NCBI GenBank assembly: GCA_016861165.1
Contig: BOKV01000010.1
Span: 1 to 64,000, forward strand
Source of the DNA: Alphaproteobacteria bacterium
Lineage (GTDB): Bacteria > Pseudomonadota > Alphaproteobacteria > Rhizobiales > Rhizobiaceae
DNA: 64,000 bases
Direction: 5' to 3'
In this document: positions 22,256 through 30,878 of the stretch, one piece after another
Position numbering within the stretch: the stretch's first letter is position 1
How the letters are laid out: each line of letters begins with the position of its first letter
Notes under the pieces: generated by a model
Told to the model about the DNA's origin: nothing
Seen by the model: the letters and a program-made list of their open reading frames with translations, nothing else
The model's database searches: none
Program-made: the position numbers and the translations under genes

Positions 22256-22579
22256 ATGCGCAGTTTCCTGCTCCTGATGGCCGCCATCGGCACGGTCGTG
22301 CCGTGGCTGTTCTTCGGTCGCTTCGTCGCCGCCAGCGGCCTCGATCCGATCGCCTTCCTGACCCAGCCCTTCGTCAACGGCGCCGCCGGCGGATTTGCCG
22401 CCGACGCCATGATCGCGGCCGCGACCTTCCTGGTCTGGTCGTTCGCCGACGCCCGCGAGCGCGCCGTGCGCCACTGGTGGGTGGCGATCCCGGCTACCCT
22501 CCTCGTCGGCCTGTCGCTGTCGCTGCCGCTCTACCTGCTGATGCGCGAAGGCCGCGGCGTCGCGCTCGCCCGCGCCTGA
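22256..22579 (+). CDS. DUF2834 domain-containing membrane protein
   Basis: A 107-residue protein with three hydrophobic segments: MRSFLLLMAAIGTVVPWLFF, an ADAMIAAATFLVWSFADARER helix, and a C-terminal VAIPATLLVGLSLSLPLYLLMRE. This matches the DUF2834 family, whose function is unknown. ATG 22256 is preceded by AAGGAG; upstream in-frame codons lack family character. It is the first gene rightward of the XRE regulator and the palindrome, and precedes the TRAP permease genes by 92 bases, so it may be co-regulated with them. Confidence 0.82.
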   Translation: MRSFLLLMAAIGTVVPWLFFGRFVAASGLDPIAFLTQPFVNGAAGGFAADAMIAAATFLVWSFADARERAVRHWWVAIPATLLVGLSLSLPLYLLMREGRGVALARA

Positions 22580-22671
22580 CGGCGTCGGATCGCCGAAGGT
22601 TCCCCGGACGGACCCCTTGCCGGGCCGGCCGGGGAAGGCTAACAGCGCCGCTACCGACGAGGGATTTCGCA

Positions 22672-23181
22672 ATGCGGACTTTCGTGGCGTTGACAGGGGC
22701 GCTGGCCGCCGGTCTCAACCGGCTGACGATGCTGGTCTGCGCCGGCCTGCTGGTTGTCTCGCTGTTCGCGCAGCTCGCCACCGTCGTGCTGCGCTACGGC
22801 TTCGACGCCGGCTCGCTGTGGCTGCAGGACCTGGCGCTGTGGAGCTTCTCGGGCTTGCTGATGCTCGCAATTGCCGTCGCCGTCGGTCTCGACGCCCATG
22901 TCCGTGTCGATCTCGCACGTGCGGCCATGACGCCGGCCGGCCGGCGTCGGCTTGACCGGATTGGCGTGCTGGTGCTGCTGGTGCCGCTGTTCGGGCTGAT
23001 CGCGTGGCTGACGCTGCCGGAGGCCGTCGGCGCCTGGCGGGTGGGGGAATCCTCGCCGCAGATCGGCGGCATGCCCGGCTACTGGCTGGTGCGCCTTGTC
23101 CCGGTTGTCGCCGCCGTGCTGGCGCTGGTGCAGGGGCTGGCCCGCCTTTGCGGTTCGCCAGACAATGGCGGCCGGCCGTGA
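22672..23181 (+). CDS. TRAP transporter small permease subunit (DctQ family)
   Basis: A 169-residue inner-membrane protein with four membrane segments and the DctQ-type features RYGFDAGSLWLQDLALWSFSGLLML and GLDAHVRVDLARAAM. It resembles the FcbT2-like (mannitol/chloroaromatic) subgroup. It partners the large permease, whose GTG start overlaps its stop. A third component, the periplasmic solute-binding protein, is normally next to these genes and is absent here. Confidence 0.9.
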   Translation: MRTFVALTGALAAGLNRLTMLVCAGLLVVSLFAQLATVVLRYGFDAGSLWLQDLALWSFSGLLMLAIAVAVGLDAHVRVDLARAAMTPAGRRRLDRIGVLVLLVPLFGLIAWLTLPEAVGAWRVGESSPQIGGMPGYWLVRLVPVVAAVLALVQGLARLCGSPDNGGRP

Positions 23182-24542
23182 GCCTCGCCGCCATCCTGCT
23201 GGCGCTGATGCTGCTGGCGGCGCTTGCCGCGCTGTTGGCTGGCGTTCCCGTCATCCTTGCCATTGGCGGCGTGCCGATCCTGTTCGCGCTCGCCGGGACG
23301 GTGCTCGGCGCCTTCGATCCGGCGCTGCTCGGCGCCCTTCCGCCACGCATCTACGGCATCATGGCCAACGGCCTGTTGATGGCCGTCCCGTTCTTCGTGC
23401 TGATGGGGGTGGTGCTCGACCGGGCCGGCATCGCCGGGGCAATGGTCGCGGCGCTGACGCGGCTGGCGGGCGCCTCGCCGGGGCGGCTCGGCGTGTCGGT
23501 CCTTGCGGTCGCCACGCTGATCGCCGCGGCGACGGGCATCGTCGGCGCCACCATCGTCATGCTGGCCACCATCGCGCTGCCGGGCCTGCTGCGCGCCGGC
23601 ATGGCGCCCCGGTCTGCCGCCGGCCTCGTCTGCGCCGCCGGCACGCTCGGCCAGATCGTGCCGCCCTCGATCGTGCTGATCCTGCTCGCCGACCAGGTCT
23701 CCAATGCCTGGGTCGAGGGCCAGCGGGCCACCGGCAACGTGGCCGCCGAGCCCATCACCGTCAGCGACCTGTTCGCCGCCGCGCTGCTGCCGGGGCTGCT
23801 GCTGGCCGCGCTCTACGGAGCCTGGATCGCGCTGACCTCGCGGCGCCGGCCGGACGCGCGCGCCACCGCCATCCCGCAGTCCCGGGAAGCCGGTATGCTC
23901 GTGCTGGTCGCGCCGATCCTCCTGGTCGTCTGCGTGCTCGGTGCCATCCTCGCCGGCATCGCCACGCCGACCGAGGCGGCCAGCCTTGGCGCGGCGGGCG
24001 CCATCCTCGTCGCCGTCATGCGCAACCCCGCAGGCGCGCTGGCCGTGGCCGGCGCCGCGCTCGCCGACGCCGTACGCCTGACCGGCGTCATCTTCGGCAT
24101 CGTCATCGCCGCAACGGTGCTGTCGCTCGTCTTTCGCGGTCTGGGCGGCGACGTCCTGGTCGAAGCCCGGCTCGGCGCGCTCCCTGGCGGCGGCGAAGGC
24201 GCGCTCATCGCCGTTATGTCGGCGATCTTCCTGCTCGGCTTCGTGCTGGAGTTCGTCGAGATCATCTATATCGTGATCCCCGTCGCCGCGCCGGTGCTGT
24301 TTGCCGCCGGCGTCGACCCGCTTTGGTTCGCGGTTCTGGTGGCGATCAACCTGCAGACCTCGTTCCTGACGCCGCCCTTCGGCCTGGCGCTGTTCTATTT
24401 CAGGGCCGCGGCGCCGGCGGCGATGACGGCGGTGATGCTCTACCGCGCAATCATCCCCTATGTGGCCATTCAACTGCTGGCGCTGGCGATCGTCTGGTCG
24501 GTTCCGGCCATCGCCACGTGGCTGCCGCGGGCGCTGTTCTGA
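23178..24542 (+). CDS. TRAP transporter large permease subunit (DctM family, FcbT3-like)
   Basis: A 454-residue protein with about 12 membrane segments. Subgroup-specific motifs are ALPPRIYGIMANGLLMAVPFFVLMGVVLDR, TGIVGATIVMLATIALP, and CAAGTLGQIVPPSIVLILLADQ. It forms the Na+-coupled translocation channel of a tripartite importer, probably for an organic acid, with the small subunit. GTG 23178 overlaps the upstream stop (GTGA). It ends three bases before the convergent sdaA stop. Confidence 0.93.
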   Translation: MSLAAILLALMLLAALAALLAGVPVILAIGGVPILFALAGTVLGAFDPALLGALPPRIYGIMANGLLMAVPFFVLMGVVLDRAGIAGAMVAALTRLAGASPGRLGVSVLAVATLIAAATGIVGATIVMLATIALPGLLRAGMAPRSAAGLVCAAGTLGQIVPPSIVLILLADQVSNAWVEGQRATGNVAAEPITVSDLFAAALLPGLLLAALYGAWIALTSRRRPDARATAIPQSREAGMLVLVAPILLVVCVLGAILAGIATPTEAASLGAAGAILVAVMRNPAGALAVAGAALADAVRLTGVIFGIVIAATVLSLVFRGLGGDVLVEARLGALPGGGEGALIAVMSAIFLLGFVLEFVEIIYIVIPVAAPVLFAAGVDPLWFAVLVAINLQTSFLTPPFGLALFYFRAAAPAAMTAVMLYRAIIPYVAIQLLALAIVWSVPAIATWLPRALF

Positions 24543-24545
24543 CGT

Positions 24546-25958
24546 TCAGCATTCCGGCACGTTGACCGCCACCACCTTGGCGAGGCCGCCCTCGCTCGTC
24601 TCCTTGTAGCGCTCGTTCATGTCGCGGCCGGTCTGGCGCATGGTCTCGATCGCCGCGTCGAGTGGCACGAAGTGGCTGCCGTCGCCCTTGAGCGCCAGCG
24701 AGGCGGCGGTGACCGCCTTGACCGCGCCGAGCGCGTTGCGCTCGATGCAGGGTACCTGCACCAGGCCGGCAACCGGATCGCAGGTCATGCCGAGATGGTG
24801 TTCGAGCGCGATCTCGGCAGCGTTCTCGACCTGCTCGGGTGTGCCGCCGATCACCTGCGCCAGACCCGCCGCCGCCATCGCCGAGGCCGAGCCGACCTCG
24901 CCCTGGCAGCCGACCTCGGCGCCCGAGATGGAAGCATTGTGCTTGATGATGCCGCCGATCGCCGCGGCGGTGAGCAGGAAGTCGCGCACGCCGTCGTCGT
25001 CGGCGTCCTCGTGGAAATGCAGGTAATAACGCAGCACCGCGGGCACGACGCCGGCCGCGCCATTGGTCGGCGCGGTGACGATGCGCCCGCCCGCCGCATT
25101 CTCCTCGTTGACGGCCATGGCGTAGACGGCCAGCCAGTCATTGGCCAGAAGCGGGTTGCGCCGGTTCTGTTTCCACTCCTCCTGCAGCTTCTCGTGGATG
25201 GCGCGGGCGCGCCTGCGGATGTTGAGCCCGCCCGGCATGACGCCGTCGCTGGCGATGCCGCGTTCGATCGAGGCGCGCATCGACGTCCAGATGCGGTCGA
25301 GGCCGGCGTCGAGCTCGGCCCGGCTGATACGCGTCTCCTCGTTGGCGCGCTTCATCTGGGCGATCGACAGGCCGGAGCGCCTGGCCATCGCCAGCATCTC
25401 GGCGGCGTTGCGGAACGGCCATGGCACGGCGCTGTCGACCGGCGGCCGCTTGCGCGCCTTCATCGCCTCCAGTTCGCCGTCGGCGACGACGAAGCCGCCG
25501 CCGATCGAGAAATAGACGCGCTTGAGCAGCAGGCGCCGGTCGGCGTCGAAGGCGGCAAACTGCATGCCGTTGGCGTGGCCGGGCAGCGGCGTCTTGCGGT
25601 CGAGGACGAGGTCGGTCTCCGGGTTGAAGCGGTAGGCCGGGTGGCCGGGCGGCGCTACCTCGCGCGCGCGGCGCACCTCGGCGACGATCGCCTCCATCCG
25701 GTCGGGGTCGACCGTGTCGGGTTTCTCGCCGGCAAGCCCGAGGATGACGGCGCGGTCGGAGGCGTGGCCGATGCCGGTGAAGGCGAGCGAGCCGTGCAGC
25801 GAGGCCGACAGGCGCGCGATCGGCACCCCGTGCGGGCGCGGCCAGTCGCCATGGGCGATCTCGTCAAGGAAGCGGGCGGCCGCGCTCATCGGACCCATCG
25901 TGTGCGAGGACGACGGGCCGATACCGATCTTGAAGATGTCGAAAACGGAAAGGAACAT
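24546..25958 (-). CDS. sdaA: L-serine ammonia-lyase (single-chain, iron-sulfur)
   Basis: A 470-residue enzyme that deaminates L-serine to pyruvate with a 4Fe-4S cluster. The N-terminal beta domain begins [24 protein letters not shown]; the alpha domain has [28 protein letters not shown], and [20 protein letters not shown], which holds cluster-ligand cysteines. The start is placed at ATG 25958 because family members begin at this point. It is oxygen-sensitive in relatives. The gene stands alone, convergent with the TRAP operon. Confidence 0.96.
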   Translation of the reverse strand: MFLSVFDIFKIGIGPSSSHTMGPMSAAARFLDEIAHGDWPRPHGVPIARLSASLHGSLAFTGIGHASDRAVILGLAGEKPDTVDPDRMEAIVAEVRRAREVAPPGHPAYRFNPETDLVLDRKTPLPGHANGMQFAAFDADRRLLLKRVYFSIGGGFVVADGELEAMKARKRPPVDSAVPWPFRNAAEMLAMARRSGLSIAQMKRANEETRISRAELDAGLDRIWTSMRASIERGIASDGVMPGGLNIRRRARAIHEKLQEEWKQNRRNPLLANDWLAVYAMAVNEENAAGGRIVTAPTNGAAGVVPAVLRYYLHFHEDADDDGVRDFLLTAAAIGGIIKHNASISGAEVGCQGEVGSASAMAAAGLAQVIGGTPEQVENAAEIALEHHLGMTCDPVAGLVQVPCIERNALGAVKAVTAASLALKGDGSHFVPLDAAIETMRQTGRDMNERYKETSEGGLAKVVAVNVPEC

Positions 25959-26066
25959 CGCCGCTTGCCGAAAGACCACGCCTGCGGCCTTCCTACACCG
26001 CCGCGACCGGCCGACGATGTTCCGGAACCGGCGCCGCGCTTCGCGCCGTCCGCGCCGATGCGGGCC

Positions 26067-26912
26067 TCACGCCCTGCGCGCTTCCTCGACATAGAGCGCG
26101 CGCAGCCGGCTCGTCACCGGCCCCGGCCGGCCGCCGCCAACAGGCCGGCCGTCGATGCGCACGACCGGCAGGACGAAGGCGGTGGCCGAGGTGATGAAGG
26201 CCTCGTCGGCGCCGATCGCCTCCGTGACGGTGAAGGCGCGCTCCGCGAAGCGAACGCCGCCCTCGCCCGCCAGCCGCAGCACCGCCTTGCGGGTGATGCC
26301 ATGCAGGATGTCGTCGGAGAGGTGACGGGTGACGATGGTGCCGTCGACAACGATGTGGGCGTTGTTGGAGGTGCCCTCGGTGACGAAGCCGTCCTCGACC
26401 AGCCAGGCGTCGTCGGCGCCGGCATCGAGCGCGGCCTGCTTGGCAAGCGAGGCGGCGAGCAGCTGCACCGTCTTGATGTCGCGCCGCCGCCAGCGGATAT
26501 CGGGCAGCGTGACAACGGCGATGCCGCGGGCGGCCGCCGGGTTGTCGATCAGCGCGCGCGACTGGGTGAACATCACCAGCGATGGCCGCGCCTGGCGCGG
26601 CAGAGCGAAGTCGCGATCGGCGGCGCCACGGCTCACCTGCAGGTACAGCGCGCCCTCGATGAGGCCGTTGCGGGCGACCGTCTCGCGCTGAACCGCCTCG
26701 ATCTCGGCCATCGGAAGCGGGCTCGCCATCTTCAATTCGGCGAGGGAGCGCTTAAGGCGGGCAAGATGCGCCGCGTTGTCGACCAGGCGGCCGTCGACAA
26801 CGGAAGTCACTTCGTAGACGCCGTCGGCGAACAGGAAACCGCGGTCGAACACGGAGACCTTGGCTTCCTCCTCCGGCACGAAGACGCCATTGACGTAGAC
26901 AATACGGCTCAC
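26067..26912 (-). CDS. dat: D-amino-acid transaminase (class IV PLP enzyme)
   Basis: A 281-residue fold-type-IV aminotransferase. The start region reads [29 protein letters not shown]. The PLP lysine is Lys147 in [12 protein letters not shown]. Downstream are [17 protein letters not shown] and [12 protein letters not shown]. It swaps amino groups between D-amino acids and 2-oxo acids, supplying D-Glu or D-Ala for peptidoglycan. The GTG start at 26912 is chosen because it forms a GTGA overlap with the pyrC stop and has GGGAGG upstream. Branched-chain aminotransferases are related, but the [12 protein letters not shown] start fits DAAT best. Confidence 0.88.
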   Translation of the reverse strand: MSRIVYVNGVFVPEEEAKVSVFDRGFLFADGVYEVTSVVDGRLVDNAAHLARLKRSLAELKMASPLPMAEIEAVQRETVARNGLIEGALYLQVSRGAADRDFALPRQARPSLVMFTQSRALIDNPAAARGIAVVTLPDIRWRRRDIKTVQLLAASLAKQAALDAGADDAWLVEDGFVTEGTSNNAHIVVDGTIVTRHLSDDILHGITRKAVLRLAGEGGVRFAERAFTVTEAIGADEAFITSATAFVLPVVRIDGRPVGGGRPGPVTSRLRALYVEEARRA

Positions 26913-27967
26913 CTTTCGACCTCCCAATGGAGAGGCAACATCGGATCGAACACGGTGACGGGACCGTCATCGGTCTCGATCCTGCCCGGATAGGCGACCG
27001 GCGCGGGGCGCCGGACAAGCCTGACCTTCCTTTCGTTCGGCGCCAGGCCATACCAGGCGGCGCCATTGAGCGAGGCGAACGCCTCGAGCCGGTCAAGCGC
27101 CCCTTCCTCGTCGAAGGCCCGGGCGAGGCAGGCAAGTGCGTTGGGGGCGGTGAAGATGCCGGCGCAGCCGCAGGCCGCCTCCTTGGCGGCATCGGCATGC
27201 GGCGCCGAATCGGTGCCAAGGAAGAAGCGTCCCTCGCCGCTCACCGCCGCCGCGCGCAGCGCGAGGCGATGGACTTCGCGCTTGGCCACCGGCAGGCAGT
27301 AGTAGTGCGGGCGCAAGCCGCCGGCAAACATGGCGTTACGGTTGATGAACAGGTGATGGACGGTGAGCGTCGCGGCGAGATTGCGGTCGGCGGAACGCAC
27401 ATAGTCGATGCCATCGCGGGTCGTCACGTGCTCCAGGACGATCTTCAGTTCCGGCAGGCGCCGGCGCAGCGGTTCGAGCACGCTGGCGATGAACACCGCC
27501 TCGCGGTCGAAAATGTCGACCTCGGGATGGGTCACCTCGCCATGGACGCAGAGCGGCATGCCGATCGCGGCCATCCGCTCCAGCACCGGATAGACCTTCT
27601 CCATGTCGCGCACGCCGCTCTGGCTGTTGGTCGTGGCGCCGGCCGGATAGAGCTTGATGGCCGTCGCCACGCCCTCGGCATGGGCCGCCGCGACGTCGTC
27701 GGCGTTGGTCGCCTCGGTCAGGTAGAGCGTCATCAGCGGCGTGAAGGAAGTACCCTGCGGCAGGGCCGCCATGATGCGCCGGCGATAGGCAACCGCGTCG
27801 CGCGTCGTCACCACCGGCGGCACCAGGTTCGGCATGACCAGGGCGCGGCCGAAATGGCGCGCGCTGGCCGGCGCCACGGCGGCCAGCATGGCGCCGTCGC
27901 GCAGGTGCAGGTGCCAGTCGTCCGGCTGGCTCAGCTCGATTCGGTCGGTCACGGGGCGGTCGGTCAC
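26909..27967 (-). CDS. pyrC: Dihydroorotase (class II, PyrC)
   Basis: A 352-residue amidohydrolase that cyclises N-carbamoyl-aspartate in pyrimidine synthesis. Metal ligands are visible: His19 and His21 in [10 protein letters not shown], the carboxylated Lys105 in [23 protein letters not shown] and FLGTDSAPH. The GTG at 27967 is used; a second in-frame GTG lies 15 bases later, and the two starts sit in a near-perfect tandem repeat (GTGACCGACCG twice). Coupled to dat by a four-base overlap. Confidence 0.96.
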   Translation of the reverse strand: MTDRPVTDRIELSQPDDWHLHLRDGAMLAAVAPASARHFGRALVMPNLVPPVVTTRDAVAYRRRIMAALPQGTSFTPLMTLYLTEATNADDVAAAHAEGVATAIKLYPAGATTNSQSGVRDMEKVYPVLERMAAIGMPLCVHGEVTHPEVDIFDREAVFIASVLEPLRRRLPELKIVLEHVTTRDGIDYVRSADRNLAATLTVHHLFINRNAMFAGGLRPHYYCLPVAKREVHRLALRAAAVSGEGRFFLGTDSAPHADAAKEAACGCAGIFTAPNALACLARAFDEEGALDRLEAFASLNGAAWYGLAPNERKVRLVRRPAPVAYPGRIETDDGPVTVFDPMLPLHWEVER

Positions 27968-28104
27968 GAACGGTTCGTCCTCGACCGCTTCTTAGCGCAT
28001 CGACCGGCGGCGCGATATCCGTGCGCGCGACTTATGCCGACCGCGAGGCACCCCGCGGCCATCGCGGTCACGCCACGGCTGTCGACACAGCCCGTGGCAA
28101 CATG

Positions 28105-28142
28105 TTGACGGCAGTCGGTGCCTGATGTAAGAAACGTACGTT
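28105..28142 (+). promoter_or_regulatory. Promoter and palindromic operator of the tetR-liu operon
   Basis: TTGACG (28105-28110) and TAAGAA (28128-28133) are separated by 17 bases. The perfect palindrome AACGTACGTT (28133-28142) begins at the last base of the -10 and covers the expected transcription start, 20 bases before the tetR start codon. This layout fits autorepression by the TetR protein. Inferred from sequence alone. Confidence 0.55.
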
Positions 28143-28162
28143 CATTTCTTTCTTGGCGAACG

Positions 28163-28771
28163 ATGGCACGCAGGGCGGGATCGATCGGCAGCGAGACGGC
28201 GCGGGACATCCGCGCAGCGGCGCTGCGGCTGTTCGCCCGCCATGGCTACGCCGCCGTCTCGATGCGCCAGATCGCCGCCGCCGTCGGCATCCGGGCGGGC
28301 GCGCTGTACAATCACTTCCCGACCAAACAGGACATCCTGCGCGAGCTGATGGTCGGGCACATGGAAGCCCTGATCGGCGCCTGGGAGAGGGAGAGCTTTC
28401 GCTTTGTCGATCCCGTCGCGGCGCTCGAGGGCTTCGTGCGCTTCCACATCCGCTACCATCTCGACAAGGCCGACGCGGTGTTCCTCGCCTATATGGAGCT
28501 GCGCAGCCTCGAACCGGACAATTTCCGCGCCGTCGACCGGCTGCGCCAGTATTATGAGGGCTGCCTGCGCAAGATTCTGGCGCGCGGCAGTGCCGACGGC
28601 GCGTTCACCGTTGCCGACGTCCCGGTTGGCGCGATGGCGATCATCGCCATGCTGACCGGCCTGAACTGCTGGTTCCGCGCCGGCGGCCGGCTCGGCGTTG
28701 ACGCCATCGCCGAAATCTATGTCAGGATGGCGCTGGGCAGCGTTGGCGCGCGTCTCGCCGCGCCGGCATAG
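28163..28771 (+). CDS. TetR-family transcriptional regulator of the leucine/isovalerate operon
   Basis: A 202-residue regulator: N-terminal [46 protein letters not shown] and a C-terminal ligand domain of the kind seen in acyl-CoA-responsive TetR proteins ([25 protein letters not shown]). It lies 14 bases ahead of liuA and behind a promoter that carries a palindrome, so it most likely represses the liu genes until an acyl-CoA intermediate accumulates. ATG 28163 is chosen over an upstream in-frame start because the latter would lie inside the promoter. Confidence 0.88.
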   Translation: MARRAGSIGSETARDIRAAALRLFARHGYAAVSMRQIAAAVGIRAGALYNHFPTKQDILRELMVGHMEALIGAWERESFRFVDPVAALEGFVRFHIRYHLDKADAVFLAYMELRSLEPDNFRAVDRLRQYYEGCLRKILARGSADGAFTVADVPVGAMAIIAMLTGLNCWFRAGGRLGVDAIAEIYVRMALGSVGARLAAPA

Positions 28772-28785
28772 CGAGGAGGAGGGCC

Positions 28786-29949
28786 ATGTTCACGGCCAGC
28801 ATGCATTTCGCGCTGAGCGAAGAGGTCGAGGCGCTGCGCGAGCTCGTGCACCGCTGGGCGCAGGAGCGGCTGGCGCCGATGGCGGCGCAAATCGACCGGT
28901 CGAACGCCTTTCCGGCCGGGCTTTGGCGCGAGATGGGCGAGCTCGGCCTGCTCGGCATCACCGTCGACGCGGAGTACGGCGGTGCCGGGCTCGGCTATCT
29001 CGCCCATGTCGTGGCGGTGGAGGAGATCGCTCGCGCCTCGGCCTCGGTGGCACTCTCCTATGGCGCCCATTCCAATCTCTGCGTCAACCAGATCAGGCTG
29101 AACGGCACGGCGGCGCAGAAGGCAACATATCTGCCGCGGCTGGTCTCGGGCGAGCATGTCGGCGCGCTCGCCATGTCGGAGGCAGGCGCCGGCTCCGACG
29201 TGGTGTCGATGAAGCTGCGTGCCGAGAAGCGCAACGATCATTACCGCCTCAACGGCGCCAAATACTGGATCACCAACGGGCCCGACGCCGACACGCTGGT
29301 CGTCTATGCCAAGACCGACCCCCAGGCAGGACCGCGCGGCATCACCGCCTTCATCGTCGAGAAGCGGATGAAGGGCTTTTCCGTATCGCCGCATTTCGAC
29401 AAGCTCGGCATGCGCGGCTCCAACACCGGCGAACTGATTTTCGAGGACTGCGAAGTGCCCTTCGACAACGTGCTGGGCGAAGAAGGCAGGGGCGTCAATG
29501 TGCTGATGAGCGGCCTCGACTACGAGCGCGTCGTGCTGTCGGGCATCGGGGTCGGCATCATGCATGCCTGCCTCGATCACGTGATGCCGTACATGCACGA
29601 GAGGAAGCAGTTCGGGGAAGCCATCGGCAACTTCCAGCTGATGCAGGCCAAGGTCGCCGACATGTACACGGCGATGAACTCGGCCCGCGCCTATGTCTAC
29701 GCAGTGGCTTCCGCCTGCGACCGCGGCGCGGTGACCCGCCAGGATGCGGCCGCCTGCGTGCTCTACGCCTCCGAACAGGCGATGCAGCAGGCGGTGCAGG
29801 CGGTGCAGGCGATGGGCGGCGCCGGCTTCCTCAACGATTCGCCGGTCTCGCGGCTGATGCGCGACGCCAAGCTGATGGAGATCGGCGCGGGCACCTCGGA
29901 GATTCGCCGCATGCTGATCGGCCGGGAATTGATGCGGGTGACGGGGTAG
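28786..29949 (+). CDS. liuA: Isovaleryl-CoA dehydrogenase
   Basis: A 387-residue FAD acyl-CoA dehydrogenase converting isovaleryl-CoA to 3-methylcrotonyl-CoA in leucine breakdown. The catalytic base is Glu247 in [11 protein letters not shown], the helix-G position diagnostic of isovaleryl-CoA dehydrogenase rather than the C-terminal YEGT position. [13 protein letters not shown] and [12 protein letters not shown] bind FAD/substrate, and [16 protein letters not shown] ends the protein. It heads the structural genes of the liu cluster but is separated from liuB by a toxin-antitoxin module. Confidence 0.95.
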   Translation: MFTASMHFALSEEVEALRELVHRWAQERLAPMAAQIDRSNAFPAGLWREMGELGLLGITVDAEYGGAGLGYLAHVVAVEEIARASASVALSYGAHSNLCVNQIRLNGTAAQKATYLPRLVSGEHVGALAMSEAGAGSDVVSMKLRAEKRNDHYRLNGAKYWITNGPDADTLVVYAKTDPQAGPRGITAFIVEKRMKGFSVSPHFDKLGMRGSNTGELIFEDCEVPFDNVLGEEGRGVNVLMSGLDYERVVLSGIGVGIMHACLDHVMPYMHERKQFGEAIGNFQLMQAKVADMYTAMNSARAYVYAVASACDRGAVTRQDAAACVLYASEQAMQQAVQAVQAMGGAGFLNDSPVSRLMRDAKLMEIGAGTSEIRRMLIGRELMRVTG

Positions 29950-29984
29950 TTGACATAATGTATAGAAAATGACATAATCTATAC
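29950..29984 (+). promoter_or_regulatory. Promoter with overlapping direct and inverted repeats, vapBC module
   Basis: TTGACA (29950-29955), 17 bases, then CATAAT (29973-29978) is a near-consensus sigma-70 promoter starting at the base after the liuA stop codon. The 14-base unit TGACATAATNTATA occurs twice (29951-29964 and 29970-29983, 19 bases apart), and GTATAG/CTATAC (29960-29965, 29979-29984) is an inverted repeat around the -10. This suggests autorepression by the antitoxin. Confidence 0.7.
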
Positions 29985-30008
29985 AATCTCAGAGGCGGAG
30001 ACATTCCC

Positions 30009-30497
30009 ATGTCATCGTATTATGCAAGCGTCTACACGCGCCCCTCCAAGGGAACCGCTACCGAACGGGTGTGGGAGATTGCCGATGAAATCACCCGAAA
30101 AAATGGCCGCCGCGCTCGCCGCAAACAGGTGATCGACGCCTATGTTGCGGAAGGGGGCAACGCCAACACAGCCTCGACACAATATTACTACTGGTCGCAG
30201 AAATTCGATGCAGACAATGGAGCGGAAAAGTTGCCGACCCGCAGTTCGGGGCAGTCATTTCAACTTCGAATCGAATCGAGCGGCCGTTTGGTTGTCCCGG
30301 CTGAGTTGCGCGAGGCGATGGAGCTTGGGCCGGACGGCAGGGTGACGGCGCGCGTCGTCGACGGTGAATTGCGTCTCGTCACACCAAGCGTAGCCCTGCG
30401 CAAACTGCGGGAGATGGCGCGGAAGTTGGTTCCAGACGGCAGGAGCATGGTCGACGAGTTCATCGCCGAGAAGCGCGAGGAAGCTGCGCGTGAATGA
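30009..30497 (+). CDS. vapB: AbrB/VapB-type antitoxin with an extra N-terminal domain
   Basis: A 162-residue protein in three parts. Residues ~14-66 (TATERVWEIADEITRKNG ... NTASTQYYYWSQ) look like a helical, HTH-like domain of unknown role. Residues ~84-126 form a swapped-hairpin AbrB/MazE domain (RIESSGRLVVPAELREAMEL, RVVDGELRLVTP). The C-terminal tail [26 protein letters not shown] is the toxin-wrapping segment of VapB proteins. Standard VapB antitoxins are 70-90 residues. It overlaps vapC by eight bases and lies behind a repeat-rich promoter. Base use is visibly less GC-rich than liuA and liuB, suggesting acquisition. Confidence 0.8.
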   Translation: MSSYYASVYTRPSKGTATERVWEIADEITRKNGRRARRKQVIDAYVAEGGNANTASTQYYYWSQKFDADNGAEKLPTRSSGQSFQLRIESSGRLVVPAELREAMELGPDGRVTARVVDGELRLVTPSVALRKLREMARKLVPDGRSMVDEFIAEKREEAARE

Positions 30498-30876
30498 TCG
30501 CTTTGTGCTCGATTCTTCCGCGCTACTGGCAATTGTTCTGTGTGAGCCCGGCAGGGAAAGGGCCTTGGAAATGGTTGTCGGCTCCCTGGTGAGCGCGGTC
30601 AATCTTTCGGAAGCAGCAGCGAAACTGGACGAACGCGGGTTTGAAGCGGAGACGACCAACGCCCTTCTGGGCAGCCTCGGTTGCGGAATAACGCCATTCG
30701 CCGAACAGGATGCCTATGAGGCGGGAAGGCTCCGGAAGGCAACCCGTCCGCTGGGTCTTTCGTTCGGCGACCGGGCCTGCCTGGCGCTGGCAATGCAGCG
30801 GCGTTGCACGATTCTGACAGCCGACCGGGCCTGGTCGCGCCTGCAATTCGACGTCGAAATAGAGTTCATCCGCTAG
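30490..30876 (+). CDS. vapC: PIN-domain ribonuclease toxin (VapC)
   Basis: A 128-residue PIN-domain protein with all four metal-binding acids: Asp8 in VLDSSALLA, Glu41 in NLSEAAAKL, Asp94 in [12 protein letters not shown] and Asp112 in LTADRAW. VapC toxins cut tRNA or rRNA loops and are held inactive by VapB. The GTG start lies inside the end of vapB. Only two bases separate its stop from the liuB start, so transcripts from the module promoter must run into liuB. Confidence 0.9.
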   Translation: MNDRFVLDSSALLAIVLCEPGRERALEMVVGSLVSAVNLSEAAAKLDERGFEAETTNALLGSLGCGITPFAEQDAYEAGRLRKATRPLGLSFGDRACLALAMQRRCTILTADRAWSRLQFDVEIEFIR

Positions 30877-30878
30877 CC

